Assembly: GCA_043817485.1 (NCBI GenBank)
Contig: JBDRGX010000104.1
Span: forward strand, 1 to 18,887
Origin: JBDRGX01 sp043817485 [NCBI: bacterium]
GTDB lineage: Bacteria > JBDRGX01
DNA length: 18,887 nucleotides
Reading direction: 5' to 3'
The position numbers were made by a program, and so were the translations under genes. The notes below the pieces were generated by a model. It was not told where the DNA came from, ran no database searches, and saw only the letters and a program-made list of their open reading frames with translations. This document shows positions 1 through 7,066 of this stretch, in pieces. Numbering within the stretch: the stretch's first letter is position 1; every line of letters begins with the position of its first letter.

Positions 1-102
1 AGGTTCAAAAGGAGCTGTTTTATTTTTTTTACTACAGCTAATAAATATAAATCCTAATAAAATAATAATATTTAATTTTAAAAAAATTTGTTTAATTAAC
101 AT
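1..102 (-). CDS. Lipoprotein, N-terminal part only (runs off window)
   Basis: ATG at 102-100, preceded by an AGAGG ribosome-binding site, opens a frame that stays open to the window edge (34 codons). The start reads MLIKQIFLKLNIIILLGF and then FISCS, which is a short basic n-region, a hydrophobic core and a lipobox-like FISC with Cys23 as the lipidation site. This points to a lipoprotein exported by Sec and lipidated by Lgt. The 3' end is outside the window, so nothing can be said about its function. It is the third gene of the glyS-yjbQ run, starting 31 bp after the yjbQ stop. Confidence 0.6.
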   Translation of the reverse strand, partial: MLIKQIFLKLNIIILLGFIFISCSKKNKTAPFEP

Positions 103-133
103 TTTTGATAACCTCTTTTATTTTGTGTTATTT

Positions 134-577
134 TTACAAAGGGGAAAATTCATTTGATTTTTCTTCTCCCATAAATTGACAAATAATTTCCCTTTGTCTT
201 TCTATATTATCAAACTCTATAAAAATTATTTTTTGCCAAATACCTAATTGTAATTTATTATTAATAAAAGGAATAGTCAATGAAGGCCCAATAAAAGATG
301 CTCTTATATGAGAATGTCCATTACCATCTTTATATCTTAAATTATGTTGATATTCTTTTGCTTCTGGAATTATTGTATCTATAATATCTTTAAAATCTTG
401 AATAACTCCAGGTTCATATTCTATTGTAGTTAAACTTCCAGTTGCTCCTGGAATAAAAATATTTACAATTCCATTAGACATTTTTACATCTTCTAATTTT
501 TCTTTTACTATATCTGTAATATCAATAATATCTATATTTCCTTTTGTATTTAATTTGATATATTTAGTAAGTACCAT
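134..577 (-). CDS. YjbQ family (UPF0047) protein
   Basis: This 147-residue protein is the full length of the YjbQ/UPF0047 family, small trimeric proteins sometimes annotated as secondary thiamine-phosphate synthase because overproduction can replace ThiE. Family marks visible are IPGATGSLTTIEYEPG (43-58), Tyr-Gln-His at 76-78, DGNGHSHIRAS (84-94), the GPSLTIPF stretch and LGIWQKIIFIEFD (111-123). The first motif reads GATGS where many members have HTTAA, which resembles the divergent branch also seen in archaea. The His-rich pocket of the second and third motifs is kept. AAAGGGG lies just upstream of the ATG. It sits 43 bp downstream of glyS on the same strand. The family call is firm; the enzymatic role is not. 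Confidence 0.85.
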   Translation of the reverse strand: MVLTKYIKLNTKGNIDIIDITDIVKEKLEDVKMSNGIVNIFIPGATGSLTTIEYEPGVIQDFKDIIDTIIPEAKEYQHNLRYKDGNGHSHIRASFIGPSLTIPFINNKLQLGIWQKIIFIEFDNIERQREIICQFMGEEKSNEFSPL

Positions 578-620
578 TTTTTTCCCCTTTACTATATTAA
601 AATTATTTCATTTTTAAAAA

Positions 621-2756
621 TTATCCTGATTTTGATATCTTAGAAAAATCTGCAAATTTTAAAAATTCAGAAGATAATTTTGTTAAAAGCCCTAACCTAT
701 TATTTTTTAATTTTTCATCTTCTACCATTACTAACACATTATTAAAAAAAGTATCTATTGGTTTTTTTAAAGAAAAAAATAATTCCATTAAACTAAAATA
801 ATTTTCGCAAATTAAATTTTTTTCTAAATCTTGTTTGATACTTTCAAATTGTTCATAAAGCGATTTTTCTGCTGGTTCTTCAAGTAAATTAACATCAAAT
901 CCTTGATATTTTTTCCCATTTAAAATATTAAACACTCGAGAAAATGAAACTATAATTTCTTGAAAATCTTTTTCATTTTTTACTTTATCAAGGTAATTTA
1001 TTTTATTCCAAATAATTACTATATTCTCTATTTTGTCTAAAAGAACTGATCTTACTATATCATAAGAAAAATTTTCTTCTAAAAATAATCTAAATCTTTC
1101 TAATAAAAATTTATTTAAGTTATTTAACAAATTTTCTGATGGGATTTTTATTTTTTCTTTATATGTTTCAATACTTTCCTCTAAAAAAGAATAAACATTT
1201 ATTTTAATTTTTTTTTCTAATATTACTTCTATAATTGCTCTTGCATATCTTCTACAACCATAAGGATCTTCAGTGCCAGTAGGAATAAATCCAGCAATAA
1301 AACATCCAACAAGAGAATCTATTTTATCTAAAATACTTACAATTGCAGAAGAAAAATAAGAAGGAAGTTTATCATTAGTAAATCGTGGTAAATAATGTTC
1401 AAAAATTCCATTTGCTATTTCTTCATCTATTTTGAAAAAAATTGCATACTCTCGTCCAATAATTCCTTGAAGTTTAGAAAATTCTTTTTCTGTAATCATT
1501 GTTGTAGTAAGATCTAATTTACAAAGTTTAATTAATTCTTTTACTTTTTCAGATAAAAACATATTTTCAGTTTCTTGCAAAAACCATACAGAAAGGTTTT
1601 CCATTCTTTTTATTTTTTCTTCAATAGTTCCTAATTTTTCTAACCAAACAATGTTTTTTAATTTTTCTTCTCTTTCTTTAAAAGGAATTTCAATATCTTT
1701 TTGAAAATAAAAATCTGCATCAGAAAGTCTCGCTTCTAATACCCTTTCATTTCCTTGACGAATTATATCTAAATAAGTAGTATCATTATTTACTATAGAA
1801 ATAAAATAAGGTTTTAAATTATTATTTTCATCAATTACACTAAAATATTGTTGATATTCTTCAAGACAAGTAACAATAATATCTTTAGGCAAAGAAAGAT
1901 ATTTTTCTTGAAAATTTCCTAATAAAGCAGATGGATATTCAGTAAGAAAAGTAGTTGTATTTAATAAATCTTCATTTAATAAAATTTTACCATTTATTTG
2001 ATTTACTATTTCTTGTATTGATTTTTTAATAATATTTTTTCTTTGATTTTGATCTATTATTACAAAAGCATTTTTTAATTTTTCAAAATATTCATCAGAA
2101 GAATTTAAAAATATTTTTTGATTATTAGATAAAAATCTATGACCATAAGAATAATTACTTGATTCAATCTCCCCTATTTTAAAATTTATAATTTCATTTT
2201 CTAATAAACATAATATCCAACGAATTGGTCTAGCAAATTTAATATTTTTTGCTTCCCATCTCATTAATTTAGGAAATTTTAATGAAGAAATTAATTGAGG
2301 TAAAACAATTTTTAATATTTCATTTGTATTTTTTTCTTCTTTTTCTCCACCAGCAAAAATATATTTATTATTTAAAAAACCATCTTTTATATTTTCTAAA
2401 TTTACATTTCTATATTTTTCACCTTGTTCATAAACTCCAATATATATTGTATTTTCTTTAAATTTTTCAGCAAATTTATGAAAAGGAATTTGTTGTTCAC
2501 TTTTTTCATTATAAGCAAATTTAACTGCTGGGCCTTTAATAAATATAACCTTTTCTTTTTGTTTATTTGGTAAATTTTTTATAAAAACAACTAACCTACG
2601 AGGAGTTGCCTTAACAGAAATATCAATATCATCATTATAAAGTCTATTATCTTCTAACATTTTTTTTATGAGATTTTCTAATTGAAAAATAGCTGATTCA
2701 ATATAACTAACAGGTAATTCTTCAACACCTATTTCTAATAAAAAATTTTGTTGCAT
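621..2756 (-). CDS. glyS: Glycyl-tRNA synthetase, beta subunit
   Basis: This is the 711-residue beta chain of the bacterial alpha2-beta2 glycyl-tRNA synthetase, which charges tRNA-Gly in the cytoplasm; the beta chain mainly binds the tRNA. Family signatures run in order: LLEIGVEELP at the N-terminus, TPRRL (about 51-55), RPIRWI, GHRFLS, EEYQQYF, EARLSDADFYFQKD, the conserved PTGTEDPYGCRR near residue 495, and NGKKYQGFDVNLL..PAEK..Y in the C-terminal tRNA-binding part. Length fits the family (about 690-700). The ATG follows AAAAGAGG at a good distance. The partner glyQ, usually directly upstream, is not there: the upstream DNA is a DUF2141 remnant and a defence gene. Codon use is extremely AT-rich, as in the host genes. 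Confidence 0.96.
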   Translation of the reverse strand: MQQNFLLEIGVEELPVSYIESAIFQLENLIKKMLEDNRLYNDDIDISVKATPRRLVVFIKNLPNKQKEKVIFIKGPAVKFAYNEKSEQQIPFHKFAEKFKENTIYIGVYEQGEKYRNVNLENIKDGFLNNKYIFAGGEKEEKNTNEILKIVLPQLISSLKFPKLMRWEAKNIKFARPIRWILCLLENEIINFKIGEIESSNYSYGHRFLSNNQKIFLNSSDEYFEKLKNAFVIIDQNQRKNIIKKSIQEIVNQINGKILLNEDLLNTTTFLTEYPSALLGNFQEKYLSLPKDIIVTCLEEYQQYFSVIDENNNLKPYFISIVNNDTTYLDIIRQGNERVLEARLSDADFYFQKDIEIPFKEREEKLKNIVWLEKLGTIEEKIKRMENLSVWFLQETENMFLSEKVKELIKLCKLDLTTTMITEKEFSKLQGIIGREYAIFFKIDEEIANGIFEHYLPRFTNDKLPSYFSSAIVSILDKIDSLVGCFIAGFIPTGTEDPYGCRRYARAIIEVILEKKIKINVYSFLEESIETYKEKIKIPSENLLNNLNKFLLERFRLFLEENFSYDIVRSVLLDKIENIVIIWNKINYLDKVKNEKDFQEIIVSFSRVFNILNGKKYQGFDVNLLEEPAEKSLYEQFESIKQDLEKNLICENYFSLMELFFSLKKPIDTFFNNVLVMVEDEKLKNNRLGLLTKLSSEFLKFADFSKISKSG

Positions 2757-2765
2757 AAATATTTA

Positions 2766-2781
2766 ATAACCTCTTTTATTT
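2766..2781 (-). promoter_or_regulatory. Extended ribosome-binding leader shared by glyS and the first lipoprotein gene
   Basis: The plus-strand 16-mer ATAACCTCTTTTATTT (minus: AAATAAAAGAGGTTAT) lies just upstream of the glyS ATG. It recurs exactly at 108-123, just upstream of the lipoprotein ATG at 102. It contains the AGAGG Shine-Dalgarno. The identity extends beyond what ribosome binding alone needs. It may be chance in AT-rich DNA or a duplicated leader. Confidence 0.45.
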
Positions 2782-2808
2782 AAAATTTATTTTCCCTAAA
2801 ACACCAAG

Positions 2809-3033
2809 TTAAAAAAATCGCCCTAACTTTATATATTCAAGATTAATATTAACAATTAAATTATTTGCTTTTAATTCAAATTTAGCGTCTTCAAACTTTG
2901 GAGGCCCAAATTTTCCTTTGGCATCATTTGAGGCACCATATCCTTCTTTCGGAATCTTTAATAAGTTTGAATCCATTTCGCCATTCATATTCTCATCATG
3001 AAAAACCCCAATAGCATAAACTCCAAGTGGTTT
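2809..3033 (-). pseudogene. 3' remnant of a DUF2141 family gene
   Basis: A 74-codon frame without a usable start reads KPLGVYAIGVFHDENMNGE, then ..DSN, KIPKEGYGASNDAKGKFGPP and KFEDAKFEL, and ends at TAA (2811-2809). This matches the C-terminal half of DUF2141 proteins (G.YAI.V.HDEN.NG..D, IP.EGYG.S), which are small exported beta-rich proteins of unknown role. In the same frame a TGA (3036-3034) and, further up, a TAG break the reading, and the N-terminal half with its signal peptide is missing. It fills most of the 325-bp gap between glyS and the AIPR gene. The break falls about 50 bp from the AIPR stop, so the DUF2141 gene was probably truncated when the AIPR block arrived. G+C is higher than in glyS. 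Confidence 0.75.
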
Positions 3034-3081
3034 TCAAGCTTTCTAATTGTCCGACTGCACCACTTCAAATGTCATAAACCA

Positions 3082-4827
3082 TTAACGAATGTTTTTAATA
3101 TCCTCAAAAAGAGTGTCACTTTCCATAATTCCTTTTACTGAATTAAAATCAATTTTCGATTTAGACTTTTTAAAATAGGCATTAAAGGAAAATGTTTTAC
3201 CAGCTACTTTGTGAGCAGCTTTATCGTTTTCAACAATTGTGTTAATTGTTTCTAATGTATCTAAATAAGCCTTATTTAGAATTTCTGTATCAGAATATTT
3301 CTCTAACTGAGTTCCTATGTATTTATAAATACCATAGCTTATTAATTCGTCAGCATATACTAAAAATTCATTTTTTTCTAAATTAATTTTCTTGTGCTGT
3401 TGCACATATCTATAAATATAATAAGCACTAAGTAATTGTTTATAAATCGCTGAATTATTGTTACCATCGAATAATTTTTCTAAAGGATGTTGCTCAACTG
3501 TCGATGCATCAAATATTGTTTGCAACACATTAGCTATGCTATTTTTTGCAGTGTGAGGCTCTTCATGAAAAGTAGCATACCAAAATTTAATTACTGTCTC
3601 ACTATTAACCTCTTCTAAGTAATTACCTTTATCCCGAGAGAATATCTCCCCTCGTTTAGTAATATAACAAATTCCTGAATTGCTGAAAACTTCTTTTGTC
3701 AATATATTAAAGTTTTTGGTACTTATTTTATCCCGATAATTAATAGGAGTTTGTGTGTTGGTTGCATCGGTTATTTTTTCAATCAACTCCTTGTCTTTTG
3801 TTTCATAAACCCTTATATTGACAAATACATCTTTTAATACATCAATATTTTTTTTATAATTATCATACAATACCCAGCTTGTCTGTAACCCATTTACAAT
3901 TTGTGGATTTTTTACAGGTAGTACATAACTGTCATTTTGTGGTTGCTTTGGTATCTTTAATTCTTCACAAATAAGGGTTATGCCATTATTCAGGAATGAA
4001 AAATAAACAGAATCATCCCTCTTATTAAGAGTTTCATTCATGCGTTTATTTGCCCGTACCTTGACTCCTAAATAAGAGCGAATATTTTCCTCAAACAGTG
4101 AATCAATGCTGCCATTAATTTTTCTTTCTTCATCCATTAAATAACAAATTTCAATAGCTCTTATTCTAAAATTTGCTGACCTTATATCTTGTATGGCATA
4201 AGTATATAGACCTTGTTTGTCTAATGCTGAAATATTAGATTCTTCAGGATGAAAGGTAAAATTAACTAACTTTCTTTTTTGCCTGGCTATATTAGTAATC
4301 TTACCATATAAATCGTCGTTATCAATGATATAAAAATCATTATCAGGGTCATTATAAGTATCGAAAATATTTTTGTTGCTTGAATAATTTTCATCTTGCT
4401 TAAGACCATTAAACACAAAATACAATTTAGAATCAATAATTATTCCTTGATTAGAAATTTGCTTATATTCATCAATCCATCTTTTTAAGTCTTCTATGTT
4501 CTGCTTACCTATTTTATTTCCATCAGTGAATATATCCTTAAAATCATTTCTGAATTTATTAACTTCATTAGCAGATAGTGCTGGTTTATTTTTACATTGA
4601 AATACATGCATTACATAATAATCACCTTGGTCTTGCAACCAAATTCCGTCAAATCCTCCATCGTTATAACCTATAACTTGTATGTTATCAAAAATCTCTT
4701 GAAAAGGTTTATCTAAAAATGCAGCAATAGAAAATAATTCAAATGCCTCATCTTTTGATTGTTTATACTGCTTGGATAATCTGTCTAAATATCCATTTAT
4801 AAAAAGTTCTTTATTGTTCATATCCAT
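3082..4827 (-). CDS. AIPR family abortive-infection / phage-resistance protein with nuclease-like N-terminus
   Basis: This 581-residue protein belongs to the AIPR family (PF10592), named from abortive-infection phage resistance. Family marks in the C-terminal two thirds are LFEENIRSYLG (244-254), FSFLNNGITLIC (277-288), NPQIVNGLQTSW (307-318) and TDATNTQTPINYRDK (353-367). The N-terminus carries a PD-(D/E)XK-like pattern: Glu30 in the first helix, GGFDGIW with Asp60, then VFQCK with Gln77 and Lys79. That is the D...QxK arrangement of Mrr-type nucleases, so DNA or RNA cleavage upon infection is a reasonable inference. The frame is intact. Start: AAGGAT lies only 4 nt before Met1 but about 10 nt before Met3, so translation may begin at 4821. 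G+C is about 30%, clearly above glyS, which suggests transfer. The IS1182-type element starts about 40 bp upstream, and a DUF2141 remnant lies downstream. Confidence 0.87.
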   Translation of the reverse strand: MDMNNKELFINGYLDRLSKQYKQSKDEAFELFSIAAFLDKPFQEIFDNIQVIGYNDGGFDGIWLQDQGDYYVMHVFQCKNKPALSANEVNKFRNDFKDIFTDGNKIGKQNIEDLKRWIDEYKQISNQGIIIDSKLYFVFNGLKQDENYSSNKNIFDTYNDPDNDFYIIDNDDLYGKITNIARQKRKLVNFTFHPEESNISALDKQGLYTYAIQDIRSANFRIRAIEICYLMDEERKINGSIDSLFEENIRSYLGVKVRANKRMNETLNKRDDSVYFSFLNNGITLICEELKIPKQPQNDSYVLPVKNPQIVNGLQTSWVLYDNYKKNIDVLKDVFVNIRVYETKDKELIEKITDATNTQTPINYRDKISTKNFNILTKEVFSNSGICYITKRGEIFSRDKGNYLEEVNSETVIKFWYATFHEEPHTAKNSIANVLQTIFDASTVEQHPLEKLFDGNNNSAIYKQLLSAYYIYRYVQQHKKINLEKNEFLVYADELISYGIYKYIGTQLEKYSDTEILNKAYLDTLETINTIVENDKAAHKVAGKTFSFNAYFKKSKSKIDFNSVKGIMESDTLFEDIKNIR

Positions 4828-4842
4828 ATTATCCTTGTTACC

Positions 4843-4866
4843 GTCTCAAAATATTCGTAATGAGAC
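4843..4866 (-). promoter_or_regulatory. Hairpin in the leader of the AIPR gene
   Basis: GTCTCA at 4843-4848 and TGAGAC at 4861-4866 are perfect reverse complements separated by 12 bases. On the minus-strand transcript this makes a 6-bp stem ending about 8 nt before the AAGGAT ribosome-binding site of the AIPR gene. Its outer edge touches the terminal repeat of the insertion sequence (from 4867). It could shape translation of the defence gene or be part of the element's junction. A regulatory role is inference. Confidence 0.35.
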
Positions 4867-6129
4867 TGTGTCGTAATTAGAAAAAACCGATTTTAAAAAA
4901 TTTAATAAAGCAAAAATTAAAACAAAATCCAAAATTATTTTGTAGATAATTTTAAAAATGTTACAAAGTCATTACAAAATACATTTTTGATAACAGTTAG
5001 GTATAGAAACATTGGTTTTCTTGTTTCTACATACTTGTAAGTTTCTCAATGAGTCCTATAACCCCAAATATTGTAATCATTCTGGCTATATTAAAGCAAC
5101 TTGAAAACAACGACATCTCTGCTTTAACACCACCCAGCCCTTTAAGTAAAAATGAATTTACTCCAAGATTTCGTTTAATATGTCCAAATGGAAGTTCAAC
5201 TTTTTGCTTTCGCAATTTGAAAATTTTCTGAGATTCCTCTGATAAATACTGCTTTTCAATTTTAAGTTTTACATTTTCTTTAGCAAGACGCTCTATTGTT
5301 CTACCTCTTTTTGCTTTTGTGCAAATTCCAAAGTATTTACAGGAAAGACAAGTGGATGAATTTGGAAATCTGTATATTTTAACCTTTCTTTGTGCACGAA
5401 AATAACTGTGTGAAAGTTTGTGTCCTTCGGGACAAATATAACAATCTTCTTTTTCATTATATTGAAATCGTTCTTTGTTAAATGGTTGAATCTCTTTACC
5501 ACTGGCCTGTTTTGTTGATGGAACTACAATATTAATATTTTTAGCATCAATCTTTGATAAGTCATTCGTGGCAAAATATCCACTATCAGCACAAGCATTT
5601 TTATATTTTTTTTTGAGTGTTTCGTTTGCTTGTTCAATTCTGATTACAAACTAATTTACATCATTGTTTTCATTAACAACCTCATCATTAACTATAAGTC
5701 CGTGTTTCTCATCAACTACTATTTGTGCATTGTAGTCTGCATGCGTTCCCTGACGACCTTCTTTAACACATTCAGAATCTGTAGAATTGATTGATGTTAG
5801 GTCTTTTGCTTTAAGGTCATTCATAATATCTTTTACTTTTGATTTAAGTGTTTCTTTATTTTGAAGTTCTTTTAAATTAAGTGCTTCTACAAATGCATCA
5901 TACACTCGCACTGGATCATTTTTTGTCACATATTCTTCAACGAGACCGTGTCTCAATGCTTGATGAAAATAAATTCGATTGAGAACGATTCCCACACTTG
6001 TATGCCATGATATTATCTCCTTTTGTTTTTTTATTTATTACAAAAGCATTATATCATATTTTTATTGTTTTTTAGCAACTTTTTTTTCATAAATATTTTA
6101 ATAAAACATTTTTATGTAATTACGACACA
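4867..6129 (-). mobile_element. Decayed IS1182-type insertion sequence
   Basis: The borders are a perfect 13-bp terminal inverted repeat, TGTGTCGTAATTA at 4867-4879 and its reverse complement TAATTACGACACA at 6117-6129. Inside lies a damaged IS1182-family transposase gene with its own ribosome-binding site. The element is 1263 bp, whereas complete relatives are about 1.6-1.7 kb; the shortfall matches an internal deletion of about 145 codons in the transposase. No target-site duplication is visible (GAGAC left, TTTCT right), so one flank may have been rearranged since insertion. It can move only if an intact copy elsewhere supplies transposase. Confidence 0.82.
5027..6008 (-). pseudogene. IS1182 family transposase, broken and internally deleted
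   Basis: The true start is ATG 6008-6006 behind AAGGAG, reading MAYKCGNRSQSNLFSSSIE, the usual N-terminus of IS1182 transposases. After that the frame is thrown off by a 16-bp insertion (5939-5954). The other frame carries on with EEYVTKNDPVRVYDAFVEALNLKELQ and then jumps at about 5860 to NKETLKSKVKDIMNDLKAK, skipping about 145 residues that normally hold the rest of the N-terminal domain and the first catalytic Asp. It continues with GRQGTHADYNAQIVVDEKHG, hits an in-frame TAG at 5653-5651, reads on through CADSGYFATNDL, YICPEGH, CLSCKYFGICTKAKRGR and LPFGHIKRNLG, and stops at 5027. Three separate lesions make it inactive. Confidence 0.85.
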
Positions 6130-6399
6130 TTTCTATTTCGGGGCTCAATACATTCACTTGCGTTGCAACCCGATATTTCCCTCTTCCCAGTATCACATCA
6201 CTTGTTACCAAATGCTATGTGGAATTTGGTATTGGGCGGTAGCTAACCTTTACCCAAGTTGGACTTCCTACCTGTTGACAGACAGGTCACCAACAAGAAT
6301 TAATACGCTTCTCGATACATACGAATTTTCAAAATCCAAAACAAATTCGAATTTGGTAATTTGCAACATTTTATTTTTAATTGCAATTTGATATTAATA
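6130..6399. other. GC-rich unassigned segment with small hairpin and TTCGAA palindrome
   Basis: Between the insertion sequence and the flavin-reductase-like gene lie 270 bp with no convincing gene. The first 170 bp are close to half G+C, far above anything else here. They contain a hairpin, ACCTGT (6270-6275), loop TGACAG, ACAGGT (6282-6287), flanked by TTGG/CCAA. The last 100 bp return to AT-rich and include the perfect 14-bp palindrome CAAATTCGAATTTG (6342-6355). A plus-strand frame crosses the region but begins inside the insertion sequence and has no recognisable protein features. It may be a remnant of another mobile element or an interspersed repeat. Confidence 0.5.
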
Positions 6400-6945
6400 T
6401 TATTCCACTGATTTTGCTGTCCAATCAGGAATGCTAAACTCAGATCCACCAATATGAAGCAAAGGTTTTGCCTGAATAGCTTGATATTTATTGTCCTTCC
6501 ACCATTCATCCCTTACCTGTGAATACAAAACTCGTCCAACTACCAGAACATGATCACCTATTTCTTTTTCAAACTCAAGTCTACATTCAATCCAACCAAA
6601 ACATTCACTAATTCTGGGAACAGAAACCTTTTTTGCTGGCTCTTCAGTAAATCCCACTTCTTTAATTTCTGATACTCCTTTAGGATATGGTTTAGCACAC
6701 TGCCACATTTGATCAATTATTTCTTCAGACGGAATATTAAGAATAAACTCCTTTGTTTCCCTTATATTTGCTAAGGTATGGCGTTTTAATGCTGAAGCAA
6801 AGCCAACCATGGCTGGTTGACATGATATAGGCATAACAAAAGAATAGGGAGCAGCGTTTGAAATCCCTTGAGCATCTATGGTTGAAATCAAAACTACTGG
6901 TCTTGGACTGAGAATTTTATACCAATTTTTTAATTCTAATTCCAT
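6400..6945 (-). CDS. Flavin reductase-like, FMN-binding split-barrel protein
   Basis: This 181-residue protein has the hallmarks of the flavin reductase-like domain (PF01613). SPRPVVLISTID (13-24) followed by GISNAAPYSF (27-36) forms the first strands and FMN phosphate region, and KRHTLANIRETKEFILNIPS (54-73) is the second conserved block. Later come FGWIECRLEFEKEIGDHVLVVGRV and a C-terminal PLLHIGGSEF. Such proteins bind FMN and act as NAD(P)H-flavin reductases or related oxidoreductases; the substrate cannot be read from sequence. AAGAGG precedes the ATG at 6945. It stands alone on the minus strand, about 450 bp from the beta-helix lipoprotein stop if measured across the broken region and 121 bp from it directly upstream. 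Its G+C (about 35% in a counted line) groups it with the accessory block. Confidence 0.85.
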   Translation of the reverse strand: MELELKNWYKILSPRPVVLISTIDAQGISNAAPYSFVMPISCQPAMVGFASALKRHTLANIRETKEFILNIPSEEIIDQMWQCAKPYPKGVSEIKEVGFTEEPAKKVSVPRISECFGWIECRLEFEKEIGDHVLVVGRVLYSQVRDEWWKDNKYQAIQAKPLLHIGGSEFSIPDWTAKSVE

Positions 6946-7028
6946 TTTTACCTCTTTTGTTTATCAATTTTAATTTTATAACAACTATAAAATTAAAATG
7001 CTTTTATTGATTTTTTAAATCATTTTTT

Positions 7029-7040
7029 ATTTTGCAAAAT
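7029..7040. repeat. ATTTTGCAAAAT palindrome (first of three TTTTGCAAAA sites)
   Basis: This is a perfect 12-bp palindrome between the beta-helix lipoprotein stop and the flavin-reductase start. Its 10-bp core TTTTGCAAAA recurs at 8387-8396 and 8465-8474, both upstream of the lipoprotein gene. All three lie outside coding sequence. It could be an operator for a dimeric regulator. In AT-rich DNA chance occurrence cannot be excluded. Confidence 0.35.
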
Positions 7041-7066
7041 TCTATAAAATTTAGTAATTTTATGTT

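Noticed and set aside
5293-5502. A 69-codon minus-strand frame with a start codon inside the insertion sequence
   Set aside because: It is in another frame from the transposase, whose own frame reads straight through the same bases with recognisable IS1182 motifs.
6023-6391. A 122-codon plus-strand reading frame after the insertion sequence
   Set aside because: It begins inside the terminal part of the insertion sequence, has no ribosome-binding site, and its first 40 residues are only the low-complexity translation of AT-rich DNA. No family pattern is visible.
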